64,000 nucleotides of DNA from Mycobacterium sp. ENV421. GTDB lineage: Bacteria > Actinomycetota > Actinomycetes > Mycobacteriales > Mycobacteriaceae. The position numbers and the translations under genes are program-made. Within the stretch, counting starts at the first letter, position 1, and every line of letters starts with the position of its first letter. The stretch is taken from positions 62,001 through 126,000 of the forward strand of contig NZ_PDHO01000014.1 of NCBI RefSeq assembly GCF_002887815.1, written 5' to 3'. Shown in pieces: positions 43,639 through 52,259 of the stretch. The notes below the pieces were generated by a model, which had not been told where the DNA came from, did no database searches, and worked only from the letters and a program-made list of their open reading frames with translations.

Positions 43639-45052
43639 TCAGGTCCGCTTTACCCGAGGGTGTACGCGGGATCGCGTCGACTATCGAGATCGCCGAGGGG
43701 ATTTCATAGGGCGCCAGCCGGGTCCGCAGGTACTCGACCAGCTCCGCATCGGTGACAGACTCGCCGTGGCGCAGCTCGACCATCGCGACCGGTGTCTCAC
43801 CGAGGCGTTTGTCGGGCCGGCCCACCACCGACGCGCCGAGCACGCCGGGGTGGGTCTCCAGCGCCGCGCGGACATCGTCGGGCAGCACTTTGAAGCCGCC
43901 TCGGATGATGGCCTGATCGGCCCGGCCCAGGATCCACAGGAAGCCGTCGGAGTCGATGCGTGCGAGGTCGGTGGTACGCAGCCACGGGGCGTCGTGCCCG
44001 AGTTGACCGGGCTTCACCTCCAACAGTCCCACCTGGCCCGCGGCCAGGGGGACGCCGTCGTCGGACACCACCCGCAGCTCGGCACCCAAGGTGGCGCGGC
44101 CTACGCTGCCGCGCTTGGACTCCCAGTACTTCCGGTGATCGACCAACGTCCAGCCGGCCACGCCGCCCCCGAATTCGGTTGCCGCATAGGAGGTCAGCAC
44201 CGGGATGCCGAACTTGTCGAAGAACGCGTCGGCGTCCTCGGCCGACAACGGCGCCGTCCCGGACGTGACGGCGCGGACCCCGGCAAGGTCATCGGGACCG
44301 AGGTCGGACTGCAGCACCATCCGCAGCGCCGCGGGCACCAGCGACACCGCTTTGGGGGAGTAGCGGCGCACCGCTGCTGCCCAAGAGCCCAGTTCGAAGC
44401 GGGGCAGGAGAACGAACGGTCTTGCCTGGCAGATACATTGCAGAACCCGATACACCCCGCCGATGTGCACCAGCGGCGCGTTGACGATCGCGACGCCGCC
44501 GGACATCGCCGTCGGTGCGGGCGCCGTCGCGAAGTCGGTGCCGATCACCGAGACCGCCAGCATGTCGTAGGTGAGGTCCACCCGTTTGGGCGGTCCGGTG
44601 GTGCCACTGGTCAACATTCGGACGGCCACCCGCCCCGGGCCGGCATCGATCGGTGCGCCGGGCCGGATCCGCGGAGCGGTGTCGAGGTCGCCGATCGACA
44701 CCACGGTGGTGGTATCGGCCGAATGCGTAAGCAAAGTGATGTCCTCGTCGGTGCCGATGATGACCGGCAGGGTCAGCGCGGCGACGTCCGCCCTGATCCG
44801 CTCGTCGCCGCGGGACGGGTTGATGACGACGACGCAGCCGCCGGCAGCCAGCACCCCCAGCAGTGCGGCCACGTGAGCGGGGGTGTTGCGCAGCAGGATT
44901 CCCACGTCGGTGCCGGGTTCCACGACCGAGGTGATGTGACTGCTCGCGTCCGCGAGCTGCCGCCAGGTGTACCAGTGGCCGTCGTATTCGATCGCGTGAG
45001 CCGCGGGGGCCAGCCGCAGAACGTCGCTGATCCGGCGGCTCAGCGCGCTCAT
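43601..45052 (-). CDS. Acyl-CoA synthetase (AMP-forming)
   Basis: About 483 residues; AMP motif MLTSGTTGPPKRVDLTYD, then LRTTDLARIDSDGFLWILGR and C-terminal RTPSGKADLS. The ANL lysine (SGK) is present. ATG 45052 is preferred to TTG 45076. Paralogous in function to the next ligase but with low identity by eye. It lies downstream of the three crotonases in the same minus-strand operon. Confidence 0.88.
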   Translation of the reverse strand: MSALSRRISDVLRLAPAAHAIEYDGHWYTWRQLADASSHITSVVEPGTDVGILLRNTPAHVAALLGVLAAGGCVVVINPSRGDERIRADVAALTLPVIIGTDEDITLLTHSADTTTVVSIGDLDTAPRIRPGAPIDAGPGRVAVRMLTSGTTGPPKRVDLTYDMLAVSVIGTDFATAPAPTAMSGGVAIVNAPLVHIGGVYRVLQCICQARPFVLLPRFELGSWAAAVRRYSPKAVSLVPAALRMVLQSDLGPDDLAGVRAVTSGTAPLSAEDADAFFDKFGIPVLTSYAATEFGGGVAGWTLVDHRKYWESKRGSVGRATLGAELRVVSDDGVPLAAGQVGLLEVKPGQLGHDAPWLRTTDLARIDSDGFLWILGRADQAIIRGGFKVLPDDVRAALETHPGVLGASVVGRPDKRLGETPVAMVELRHGESVTDAELVEYLRTRLAPYEIPSAISIVDAIPRTPSGKADLSAVRQHFTGRDR

Positions 45053-45083
45053 CACCGCGGTCTGTTCTTCGCGCAAGCGCTCA

Positions 45084-45875
45084 TCACCGAACCTTCGGGG
45101 TGACCCGGATCCCGTCGCGCTCCTGCTCGGCCAGCTCGGCCTGACCCAGTGGGTTGCCCAGCCGGGTGTAGATCAGGTTCTGCTCCATGGCCACCCGATA
45201 GGGTTTATCCAGGGACTCCCAGATCGCCTTGACCGTCCCCTGGGTCGCCGACGGTGGCTTGGCAGCGATGGTGGCGGCGATCTCGTGGGCCCGCGACCAG
45301 AGATCGTCGGGCTCGACGACCTCGGACACCAGACCGATGCGCAGTGCGGTGTCGGCGCTGACCCGTTCGTCATTGCCCATCAGCGCGATTCGCAGCGACT
45401 CGCCGAGCCCGATCTTGCGCATCAGGCCGATCGGTTCGAGCGCACAGACCAGACCGGCGCTGACGTGGGAGTCGAAGAACGTGGCGTCGGAGGAGCAGAT
45501 CACCACGTCGGACTCGTTGACGAAGTAGAACGCCCCCGCCGTGCACATGCCGTGCACCGCACACACGACGGGCTTCCACATCTTCTGCCACTTCGGGCTG
45601 AGCAGCTCACCCGGGTCCTCGTGGTTCCACACATTCTGCGGCTGGCCGTACGGGGTCTTGATGTCCAAGCCCGCACTGAAGGCCCGTTCGCCGGCGGCGC
45701 GCAGCACCACCGCGTGGATGGCGTTGTCGTTCTTCACGATTCGCCATGCAGCGGCAACTTCTTCACACATGGTGCGGTTGAACGCGTTGAGCTGGTCAGG
45801 TCGGTTCAGGGTGATGGTGGCGACGTGATCGATCCGGTCGAAGTCGAGCAGGATGGTCTCGAACGCGGCGGTCAT
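45084..45875 (-). CDS. Atypical crotonase (enoyl-CoA hydratase/isomerase family)
   Basis: 263 residues. The CoA-binding oxyanion loop AFSAGLDIK is present and GMCTAGAFYF forms the second oxyanion loop. The two Glu of true hydratases are absent: the region reads TFFDSHVSAGLV instead of FGxPE. So the reaction may be isomerisation, hydrolysis or C-C cleavage rather than hydration. ATG 45875 overlaps the preceding crotonase stop (ATGA); ATG 45887 is the alternative. Closely resembles its neighbour at 45872-46684. Confidence 0.88.
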   Translation of the reverse strand: MTAAFETILLDFDRIDHVATITLNRPDQLNAFNRTMCEEVAAAWRIVKNDNAIHAVVLRAAGERAFSAGLDIKTPYGQPQNVWNHEDPGELLSPKWQKMWKPVVCAVHGMCTAGAFYFVNESDVVICSSDATFFDSHVSAGLVCALEPIGLMRKIGLGESLRIALMGNDERVSADTALRIGLVSEVVEPDDLWSRAHEIAATIAAKPPSATQGTVKAIWESLDKPYRVAMEQNLIYTRLGNPLGQAELAEQERDGIRVTPKVR

Positions 45876-46684
45876 CGGCAGTGCCATTCGGGTGCGCGCT
45901 TCTCGATGAAGGCCCGGGGTCCTTCGAGCGAGTCTTCGGTGTGCAGGTTGCGCTCCCGGAAGGCCTCGGCGAGCATCTCGGCTTCGTGCATCGGGATCTC
46001 CCGTCCCTTGATGATCGCCAAGCGGGTGCCGCGAACCGCCAGCGGCGCATTGCGGGTCACGATCTCCGCGATCTCGTGGGCCCGCTCGAGGAGCCGGTCG
46101 TGTTCGACGATCTCGGTGATCAGTCCGAGCTCATAGGCACGGGCAGCATCCATGCGCTCATGCTTACCCATCATCGCCATCCGCAACGCCACCGTCCGCG
46201 GCAACACCCGGGCCAGCCGTACCATCTCGCGGCCCGCCACCAAACCGATCGACACGTGCGGGTCGAAAAACGTCGCCTGGTCCGAGGCGATCACGATGTC
46301 GCCGGTGGTCACCCAGTCCAGGCCTGCGCCACAACAGATTCCGTTGATCGCCACGATCACCGGCTTGGCCATCCGCCGGAACGGCGGGGTGCCTTCCTGT
46401 GGCGCCTCCCACTGGTCGTAGGTGGACAGGTAGGGCCGCTCGTCGATCACCTTGCCGTCTTCGGGAATCTCCTTGACGTCGGCTCCGGTGCAGAACGCGC
46501 GCCCCGTGCCGGTGACGATCGACAACCAGATGTTGTCGTCGTTCTCCGCCCGGTCGTAGGCGCTGCGCAGTTCGGTGATCATGTGCGGGCTCAGCGCGTT
46601 GAGCGCCTCCGGCCGGTTCAACGTGATCGTTGCCGTGTGGCCGGTGACCTCGAAGCCGATGGTGGCGTACGACTGTGCCGACAT
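45872..46684 (-). CDS. Atypical crotonase (enoyl-CoA hydratase/isomerase family)
   Basis: 270 residues. Oxyanion loops AFCTGADVKE and GICCGAGLDW. Like its neighbour it has TFFDPHVSIGLV where hydratases have the catalytic Glu, so it belongs to a group with Asp/His there. ATG 46684 follows GAGGAAC; ATG 46705 would overlap the upstream stop by 4 bp and is also possible. Probably arose by duplication with 45084-45875. Confidence 0.88.
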   Translation of the reverse strand: MSAQSYATIGFEVTGHTATITLNRPEALNALSPHMITELRSAYDRAENDDNIWLSIVTGTGRAFCTGADVKEIPEDGKVIDERPYLSTYDQWEAPQEGTPPFRRMAKPVIVAINGICCGAGLDWVTTGDIVIASDQATFFDPHVSIGLVAGREMVRLARVLPRTVALRMAMMGKHERMDAARAYELGLITEIVEHDRLLERAHEIAEIVTRNAPLAVRGTRLAIIKGREIPMHEAEMLAEAFRERNLHTEDSLEGPRAFIEKRAPEWHCR

Positions 46685-46701
46685 CAGTGGTTCCTCATCT
46701 C

Positions 46702-47514
46702 TCATCGCCCGGTGAAGCCGGGTGTGCGCTTCTCTCGAAATGCCGCCAGGCCCTCTTTGAAGTCTGATGTCCGGCAAGACAATTCGAGGTTGAACAACTC
46801 CTGGGTCATGGCCTGGTTCAGGGTGGCGTGCTGGCTGTGGTTGATGGCCTGCTTGGCCAGGCCGATCGCGACCGTGGGACCGGACGCCAGCCGGTCCAGC
46901 AGGGCGGCCACGGTGGCCTCGAGGTCGGAATCCGCGACGCTGCGGTGGATCAGGCCCCACTGCGCGGCGGTCGCAGCCTCGATCTTCTCGCCGAGCAGCA
47001 GCATCTCCTTGGCGCGGGCGACACCCACCAGTCGGGGCAACAGCCACGTCGCGCCGGAGTCCGGGCTGAAGCCGCGGGCCACGAACGGTTCCCAGAACAC
47101 CGCGCCGGCGGCGGCCACCGTGAAGTCGGCCGCCAGCGCCAGGTTGCAGCCCATGCCTGCGGCCCAGCCGCGGACCGTGCACACGACCGGCAGGTGCAGC
47201 GTGTGAATGAGTTCGATGGCGCGGTGCGCGGTGTGCGGGACGCGGCGGACCAGATCGCCGGTGCGGGGGCGCTGCCCCCCACTGTTGGAGCCGACCCAGT
47301 CCACACCGGCGCAGAAGTCCGACCCGGCTCCGCTCAGATGCACCGCGCGCAACTCGTCGTCACTGGCCGCGGCGACCAGTGCGTTGTTCAGGGAGTCGAT
47401 CATGCTGGGGCTCAGGGAATTACGGCGGCCCGGGCGATCGAGCAGGATGTGCAGCACCGAACCATCGCGTGATGTGGTCACTACACCGTCGGCCGATCGG
47501 GCCTCGTCACCCAC
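46702..47514 (-). CDS. Crotonase, PaaG-like enoyl-CoA isomerase type
   Basis: 270 residues. DFCAGVDW and GWAAGMGCNLALAADF form the oxyanion hole. The catalytic region FVARGFSPDSGATWLLPRLVG has the Asp arrangement of PaaG/delta-isomerases rather than two Glu. GTG 47514 is chosen because GGGCGGAG precedes it; open frame further upstream lies under the palindromic promoter. First gene of a minus-strand operon of three crotonases and two ligases; divergent from a GntR gene. Confidence 0.86.
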   Translation of the reverse strand: MGDEARSADGVVTTSRDGSVLHILLDRPGRRNSLSPSMIDSLNNALVAAASDDELRAVHLSGAGSDFCAGVDWVGSNSGGQRPRTGDLVRRVPHTAHRAIELIHTLHLPVVCTVRGWAAGMGCNLALAADFTVAAAGAVFWEPFVARGFSPDSGATWLLPRLVGVARAKEMLLLGEKIEAATAAQWGLIHRSVADSDLEATVAALLDRLASGPTVAIGLAKQAINHSQHATLNQAMTQELFNLELSCRTSDFKEGLAAFREKRTPGFTGR

Positions 47515-47559
47515 CGAAAACTCCGCCCTTCGCGACTTTACGGATAGCCCAACAGTAGT

Positions 47560-47579
47560 GCTATCTTGTACAAGATAGC
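47560..47579. promoter_or_regulatory. Perfect 20-bp palindrome, GntR operator candidate
   Basis: GCTATCTTGT followed by its exact reverse complement ACAAGATAGC. The centre TTGTACAA fits FadR/FCD-type operators. It lies between the crotonase operon and gntR, 25 bases upstream of the gntR start. Confidence 0.85.
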
Positions 47580-47604
47580 AAGGATGGCGTGGCGAGGGGA
47601 GTCG

Positions 47605-48378
47605 ATGGCAGCCGTTCCGCGTATCCGCCAGCCCCGCGTCGCCGACATCGTCGCGTCGCGGCTGCGTGACGACATTCTCTCCGGCCGACTGCGGGAAGGT
47701 GATGTCCTGCCGTCCCAGGAAAGCCTGTTCACCGAGTTCGGCGTCAGCCCACCCGCTTTGCGCGAGGCGATTCACATCCTCGAGGTCGACGGTCTGGTGT
47801 CGGTGCGGCGCGGCAACATGGGCGGTGCCGTGGTGCATCTGCCGTCGGCTGACCGCACCGCCCACATGATCAGCATGGTGCTGCAGTCACGCTCGTCCAC
47901 CCCGGCCGATGTCAGCGGGGCGCTGATGCATCTGGAGCCGATCTGTGCGGGGATGTGTGCGGCCCGAGAAGACCGCATGAGCGAAGTCGTGCCGTATCTG
48001 CAGGACGAAATCGACCGTCAGGAAGAGCAGTTCGATGACAGCTCGCAGTACGTTCCCAATGCCCGTCGATTTCACGAGGCTCTGGTGTCCCGATGCGGCA
48101 ACGAGCCGATGATTCTGTTGATCGGCTCGCTCGAGCTGATCTGGTCGGCTCACGAGTCCTCGGTATGGAGCGATGAACCGGACCCGATGCGGCACAAGAC
48201 CATGCGAGCCGCACTCAGCGACCATCAGAAGATGCTGGCCGCGATCCGTGACGGCAACGCCGAGCGGGCGGTCCGGCTGGCCCAGGATCATCTGGCCGCC
48301 GCTCGCCGCAACACCCTGGCCTTCGGTCGGGACAGAACCATTGAGGCCAAGCTCATTTCGAATCCGGACCCCAGGTGA
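47605..48378 (+). CDS. GntR/FadR-type transcriptional regulator
   Basis: 257 residues. Winged helix (VADIVASRLRDDILSG, GVSPPALREAIHILEVDGLV, GGAVV) and an FCD domain (RRFHEALVSRCGNEPM, DHQKMLAAIRDGNAERAVRL). ATG 47605 has GAGGGGAG; ATG-like codons at 47566/47584 fall in or near the operator and are less likely. Divergent from the crotonase/ligase operon and followed 10 bases later by another crotonase; likely represses both until an acyl-CoA inducer binds. Confidence 0.9.
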   Translation: MAAVPRIRQPRVADIVASRLRDDILSGRLREGDVLPSQESLFTEFGVSPPALREAIHILEVDGLVSVRRGNMGGAVVHLPSADRTAHMISMVLQSRSSTPADVSGALMHLEPICAGMCAAREDRMSEVVPYLQDEIDRQEEQFDDSSQYVPNARRFHEALVSRCGNEPMILLIGSLELIWSAHESSVWSDEPDPMRHKTMRAALSDHQKMLAAIRDGNAERAVRLAQDHLAAARRNTLAFGRDRTIEAKLISNPDPR

Positions 48379-48388
48379 GGAACCGACC

Positions 48389-49267
48389 ATGACCGACGAC
48401 AACCGTGTGCTGTTCGAGGTGGACCGCGAGAAGCGCATTGCGACCATCACGCTGAACAACCCCGCCCAGCGCAACTCCTACGACGCGGCGATGCGCGAAA
48501 CCGTCGGCCGCTACCTGGATGTCGTCGCTGAGGACGACGACATCACAGTCGTGCTGTTGCGCGGCGCCGAAGGTGTGTTCTCCACGGGCGCGAACATGAA
48601 CAATGCCTACGGCTGGTACGGCGATAAGTCGGAGGAGCAGACTTCCTCCTCCGGGCGCCGCCCCAGTCAACGCCGCCGACTCACGGTGGACCGCAAGTCA
48701 TTCGGCTTCTACCACAACCTGATGGGCTTTCCGAAGGTGACGATTGGTGAGATCAGCGGCTACGCACTCGGCGGTGGTTTCGAGATGGCGTTGATGACCG
48801 ACATCTCGGTCATCGCCCGTGACACCAAGATCGGGATGCCGGCCACCCGCTTCCTCGGGCCTGCGCTCGGCGGCCTGCACATGTTCTTTCATCGGCTCGG
48901 TCCGGTGCTGGCCCGACGGCTGTTGCTGACCGGTGACACGATCACCGCCGGCGACGTCGAGCACCTCGGCGTCTTCACCGAGACGTGCGACGCCGGGTCG
49001 GTGACGGCGCGGGCCCGGTACTGGGCCGAGAAGGCGGCCAAGATGCCTGCCGACGGTGTGGTCATCGCCAAGGAAGCCTTCCGGCTGGTCGAGCAGAGCC
49101 AGGCCTACCAGGGGGAGGAAGTGGCCAGCTATCTGTTCCACGCATACGGCACCAACCTGCAGTTCGCGCCTGGGGAGTTCAACTTCGTCAAGACCCGGGC
49201 GCAGGTCGGCACCAAAGAGGCGTTCCGGCTGCGTGACCAACACTTCCACGTGCCTGAGCCAAAGTGA
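48389..49267 (+). CDS. Crotonase with one catalytic Glu missing
   Basis: 292 residues, longer than usual because of an insertion (YGWYGDKSEEQTSSSGRRPS, about residues 70-90) near the active-site loop. FSTGANMN and GYALGGGFEMALMTD keep the oxyanion loops and the first Glu. The second Glu position reads IGMPATRFLG (Ala instead of Glu). The activity may be other than plain hydration. Cotranscribed with the GntR gene. Confidence 0.87.
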   Translation: MTDDNRVLFEVDREKRIATITLNNPAQRNSYDAAMRETVGRYLDVVAEDDDITVVLLRGAEGVFSTGANMNNAYGWYGDKSEEQTSSSGRRPSQRRRLTVDRKSFGFYHNLMGFPKVTIGEISGYALGGGFEMALMTDISVIARDTKIGMPATRFLGPALGGLHMFFHRLGPVLARRLLLTGDTITAGDVEHLGVFTETCDAGSVTARARYWAEKAAKMPADGVVIAKEAFRLVEQSQAYQGEEVASYLFHAYGTNLQFAPGEFNFVKTRAQVGTKEAFRLRDQHFHVPEPK

Positions 49268-49339
49268 CGTGTACCACTTACCGCTGGCAATACACATTCT
49301 GCTACTTTTGTAACGTCTCAACGTCGAAGCGAGGTCGTC

Positions 49340-50515
49340 ATGCCTGAACCAGTCATCGTCGGTGCCGTCCGGACCGCGATCGGTCGTTCCTTCAAGGGGA
49401 CGCTGGTCAACACCCCGCCCGAAGTGCTTCTGGGCGCCGTGCTGCCCGAGGTGGTTCGCCGCGCAGGCGTCGACCCGAACGCCATCGATGACATCATCAT
49501 CGCCGAATCGCATTACGGCGGCGGCGATCTCGCCCGTTACTGCGCTCTGGTCGCGGGCTTCGAGAACGTACCGGGCCAGGCCGTCAACCGGCACTGCGCG
49601 GGGAGCCTGACCGCCATCGGCAACGCCTCGGCACAGATCGGCTCCGGCATGGAGAAGGTACTCGTCGCCGGTGGTGTGCAGTCGCTGTCGATGACGCCGC
49701 TGATGAACCAGCGCATCCCCGGCCCGGAACTGAAGTTCGAGGAGCGCTGGCTGCCCCCGATCCATGTCGAGACCCCGGATGCCCCGGCCCGCGACATGTC
49801 GATCACGGTCGGCTGGAACACCGCGCAGTCCTACGGCATCAGCCGCCAGCAGCTCGACGAATGGGCCGCGCGCAGCCACCAGCGTGCTGTCGCCGCCCAG
49901 GATGCCGGCAAGTTCGCCGACGAGATCATCCCGCTGAAGGTGGAGCAGTTCGACGGCTCGGTCACCGAGTTCGCCGTCGACGAGCACCCGCGCCGTGACA
50001 CCACCGTCGAGAAGCTGGCCGGCCTGAAGGTGCTGCACCCGGAGATCGAGGGCTTCTCGATCACCGCAGGCAACAGCAGCGGCACCAACGACGCGGCTGC
50101 CGCCGTCACCCTGACCGACCGCGACTACGCGAGCGCCAACGGACTCGACGTCATGGCCACGGTGAAGGCGTGGGGAGCTGCCGGTGTGCCCGCTCGCGAC
50201 ACCGGCCTCGGCGCGGTCGCGGCGATCGGCAAGGTGCTCGACCGGGCCGGCCTCACGCCGTCTGATGTGGCGCTGTGGGAGATCAACGAGGCCTTCGCCT
50301 CGGTACCGATCGCGGCCTGCAAGGAGTACGGCATCGACGAGGAACTGGTGAACTTCTCCGGCAGCGGTTGCAGCCTCGGCCACCCGATCGCGGCGTCCGG
50401 CGCCCGGATGATCACCACGCTGATCTATGAGCTGCGCCGTCGCGGCGGTGGCATCGGCGTCGCGGCGATGTGCGCGGGCGGCGGCCAGGGCGGCGCGGTC
50501 GTCATCGAGGTCTGA
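49340..50515 (+). CDS. Acetyl-CoA acetyltransferase (thiolase)
   Basis: 391 residues: nucleophile Cys86 in NRHCAGSL, then NEAFASVPI, GSGCSLGHPIAASGARM (His) and CAGGGQGG (Cys). Thiolytic cleavage of a 3-oxoacyl-CoA. It has its own leader of 72 bases after the crotonase, with a GCGAGGTC ribosome site, so it may have a second promoter. A long hairpin follows it. Confidence 0.93.
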   Translation: MPEPVIVGAVRTAIGRSFKGTLVNTPPEVLLGAVLPEVVRRAGVDPNAIDDIIIAESHYGGGDLARYCALVAGFENVPGQAVNRHCAGSLTAIGNASAQIGSGMEKVLVAGGVQSLSMTPLMNQRIPGPELKFEERWLPPIHVETPDAPARDMSITVGWNTAQSYGISRQQLDEWAARSHQRAVAAQDAGKFADEIIPLKVEQFDGSVTEFAVDEHPRRDTTVEKLAGLKVLHPEIEGFSITAGNSSGTNDAAAAVTLTDRDYASANGLDVMATVKAWGAAGVPARDTGLGAVAAIGKVLDRAGLTPSDVALWEINEAFASVPIAACKEYGIDEELVNFSGSGCSLGHPIAASGARMITTLIYELRRRGGGIGVAAMCAGGGQGGAVVIEV

Positions 50516-50519
50516 TACC

Positions 50520-50577
50520 CCGAGCGTCACACCAGAGTCACGCTCGGCGCCGACGGTGACTCTGGCGTCACGCTCGG
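50520..50577. terminator. Compound hairpin between convergent thiolase and tetR
   Basis: Nested inverted repeats: CCGAGCGT (50520-50527) with ACGCTCGG (50570-50577), and CCAGAGTCAC (50532-50541) with GTGACTCTGG (50556-50565). GC-rich without a T-tract. It fills the gap between two stops; probable terminator, perhaps one copy of a dispersed intergenic repeat. Confidence 0.65.
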
Positions 50578-50584
50578 CGGACGG

Positions 50585-51322
50585 CTAGCCCTTTCGCCGA
50601 GACTTCGGCGGTGCGGATTTCGCGCCCGCCTCGATGAGCGCGGCCGCGTGGTCGAGGATGCACTCGAGGCCGAACTCGAAGTTTCGCTCGTCGGCGGCGC
50701 CGATCCGGTGCCCCTCGGCGCTGACTCGGGCCAGCAGCGGCGTGCTCTCGGCGGTGCCGATGATCGCGTCCTCGAGCTGGTGGGCATCCTCGTTGGCGGC
50801 CACGTTCTTTTCGTAAAGCCGGTGCAGCACAACCGAACCGCGAACATGCACCGACACCGCGGAGTAGGTGTCGAACGCGTCTTCCGCGGACAGTCCGGCC
50901 TCGACCAGACTCGTGATCGCCTTTTCGACCTCTTGCTCGCCGGCCCGTACCGCGCGGGGACTCAGCGCCGAGCGGATCAGGATCAGATCGCACAGGATCG
51001 GGTTGCCCATGAACGTCTTTCGCATCGCCCGCGCATGGTTGGCCAGTGTCTCGCGCCAGTCGGCGGCCTCGACGTACGGCGTGGCGAACACGTACTGGCC
51101 CAGTGCGCGGTCGGTCATCGCGTTGAGCAGGTCGTCCTTCTTGCGGAAGTACCAATAGATACTGGTGACTCCAACGCCGAGGTGCTTGCCCAGCAGCGGC
51201 ATGCTCAGGTTGTCGATCGACACCTGCTCGGCGAGTTCGAAGGCGCCCGCGATGATGTCGTCGGGATTGATCGACCCACGCTCGCGCCGGGGCCGCTTGG
51301 CGGCGGTCGCTGGCTTGGCCAC
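50585..51322 (-). CDS. TetR-family transcriptional regulator
   Basis: 245 residues. HTH at about 40-65 (LSMPLLGKHLGVGVTSIYWYFRKKDDLL); a basic N-terminus (AKRPRRERG) and basic C-terminus (KSRRKG). GTG start at 51322. Divergent from the crotonase-SDR-lyase operon with a near-perfect 23-bp inverted repeat between them, so it very likely controls that operon and itself. Confidence 0.92.
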   Translation of the reverse strand: MAKPATAAKRPRRERGSINPDDIIAGAFELAEQVSIDNLSMPLLGKHLGVGVTSIYWYFRKKDDLLNAMTDRALGQYVFATPYVEAADWRETLANHARAMRKTFMGNPILCDLILIRSALSPRAVRAGEQEVEKAITSLVEAGLSAEDAFDTYSAVSVHVRGSVVLHRLYEKNVAANEDAHQLEDAIIGTAESTPLLARVSAEGHRIGAADERNFEFGLECILDHAAALIEAGAKSAPPKSRRKG

Positions 51323-51429
51323 TGCAGGTCCACCCTTCCGTTCGAGAATCAGCGGGTGGAAACCTTACCCCGAAAGTGGTGTGTGAAGCCTCGTCCCCGC
51401 TCCGGATCCGTCGGTCTCTTCCCGTTACT

Positions 51430-51452
51430 GTAAAGCCTATAGTAGGTTTTAC
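51430..51452. promoter_or_regulatory. TetR operator candidate
   Basis: Arms GTAAAGCCTA (51430-51439) and TAGGTTTTAC (51443-51452), spacer 3, one mismatch in ten. Located 34 bases upstream of the GTG start of the crotonase gene and about 108 bases upstream of the tetR start. Confidence 0.78.
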
Positions 51453-51485
51453 CGATACCAGCGAACCAATATGGAGGAGCCGCCG

Positions 51486-52247
51486 GTGTCGGACGCAGTT
51501 CTGCGGGAACGCCAAGGTCGGATACTGGTCATCACGATCAACCGCCCCGAGGCCCGCAATGCGGTGAATCTCGCTGTGAGCCAAGGACTTGCCGACGCGG
51601 TCGACGAGCTCGACAGCGACCCCGACCTGACCGTCGGGGTGGTCACCGGCGCGGGCGGCAACTTCTGCTCCGGGATGGACCTCAAGGCATTCGCGGCCGG
51701 CGAGGCCGTGGCCATCCCCGGCCGGGGGATCGGCTTCACCGAGCGTCCGCCGCGCAAGCCGTTGATCGCCGCGGTCGAGGGCTACGCGGTGGCCGGCGGG
51801 ACCGAGGTGGTCCTGGGCACCGACCTGGTGGTCGCGTCCACGACGGCCAGGTTCGGTATCCCCGAGGTGAAACGTGGTCTGGTGGCGGCCGGCGGCGGAC
51901 TGCTGCGGCTGCCGCACCGCATCCCGTATCAGAAGGCGTTCGAGCTGGCGCTGACCGGCGAGACGTTCACCGCCGAGCAGGGCGAGGCATGGGGTTTCGT
52001 CAACGTCCTCACCGAACCGGGCGAGGCGCTGGCCGGGGCTCTCGAGCTGGCTGGGAGGATCAGCGCCAACGGGCCGCTGGCCGTCGCCGCGACCAAGGAT
52101 GTGCTGCTGCAATCCGCCGACTGGAGCCAGGCGGAGATGTGGAAGAAGCAGATGGAACTGATCATTCCGGTGTTCTCCTCCAACGACGCCCGCGAAGGTG
52201 CGGTCGCGTTCGCCGAGAAGCGGGCGCCGAATTGGACCGGGACGTAA
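51486..52247 (+). CDS. Enoyl-CoA hydratase (canonical crotonase)
   Basis: 253 residues. NFCSGMDLKAF and GYAVAGGTEVVLGTD with the first Glu, then FGIPEVKRGLVAAGGG with the second Glu, so both hydratase residues are present. Adds water across an alpha-beta double bond. GTG 51486 is chosen since GGAGGAG lies just before it; the ATG 15 bases upstream would place the ribosome site inside the gene. First gene of a TetR-controlled operon. Confidence 0.9.
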   Translation: MSDAVLRERQGRILVITINRPEARNAVNLAVSQGLADAVDELDSDPDLTVGVVTGAGGNFCSGMDLKAFAAGEAVAIPGRGIGFTERPPRKPLIAAVEGYAVAGGTEVVLGTDLVVASTTARFGIPEVKRGLVAAGGGLLRLPHRIPYQKAFELALTGETFTAEQGEAWGFVNVLTEPGEALAGALELAGRISANGPLAVAATKDVLLQSADWSQAEMWKKQMELIIPVFSSNDAREGAVAFAEKRAPNWTGT

Positions 52248-52259
52248 AGCCGGCGGGCC

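Noticed and set aside
50520..50577. CRISPR-like short repeats
   Set aside because: Only two inverted units, no regular spacers, no cas genes; it is a hairpin.
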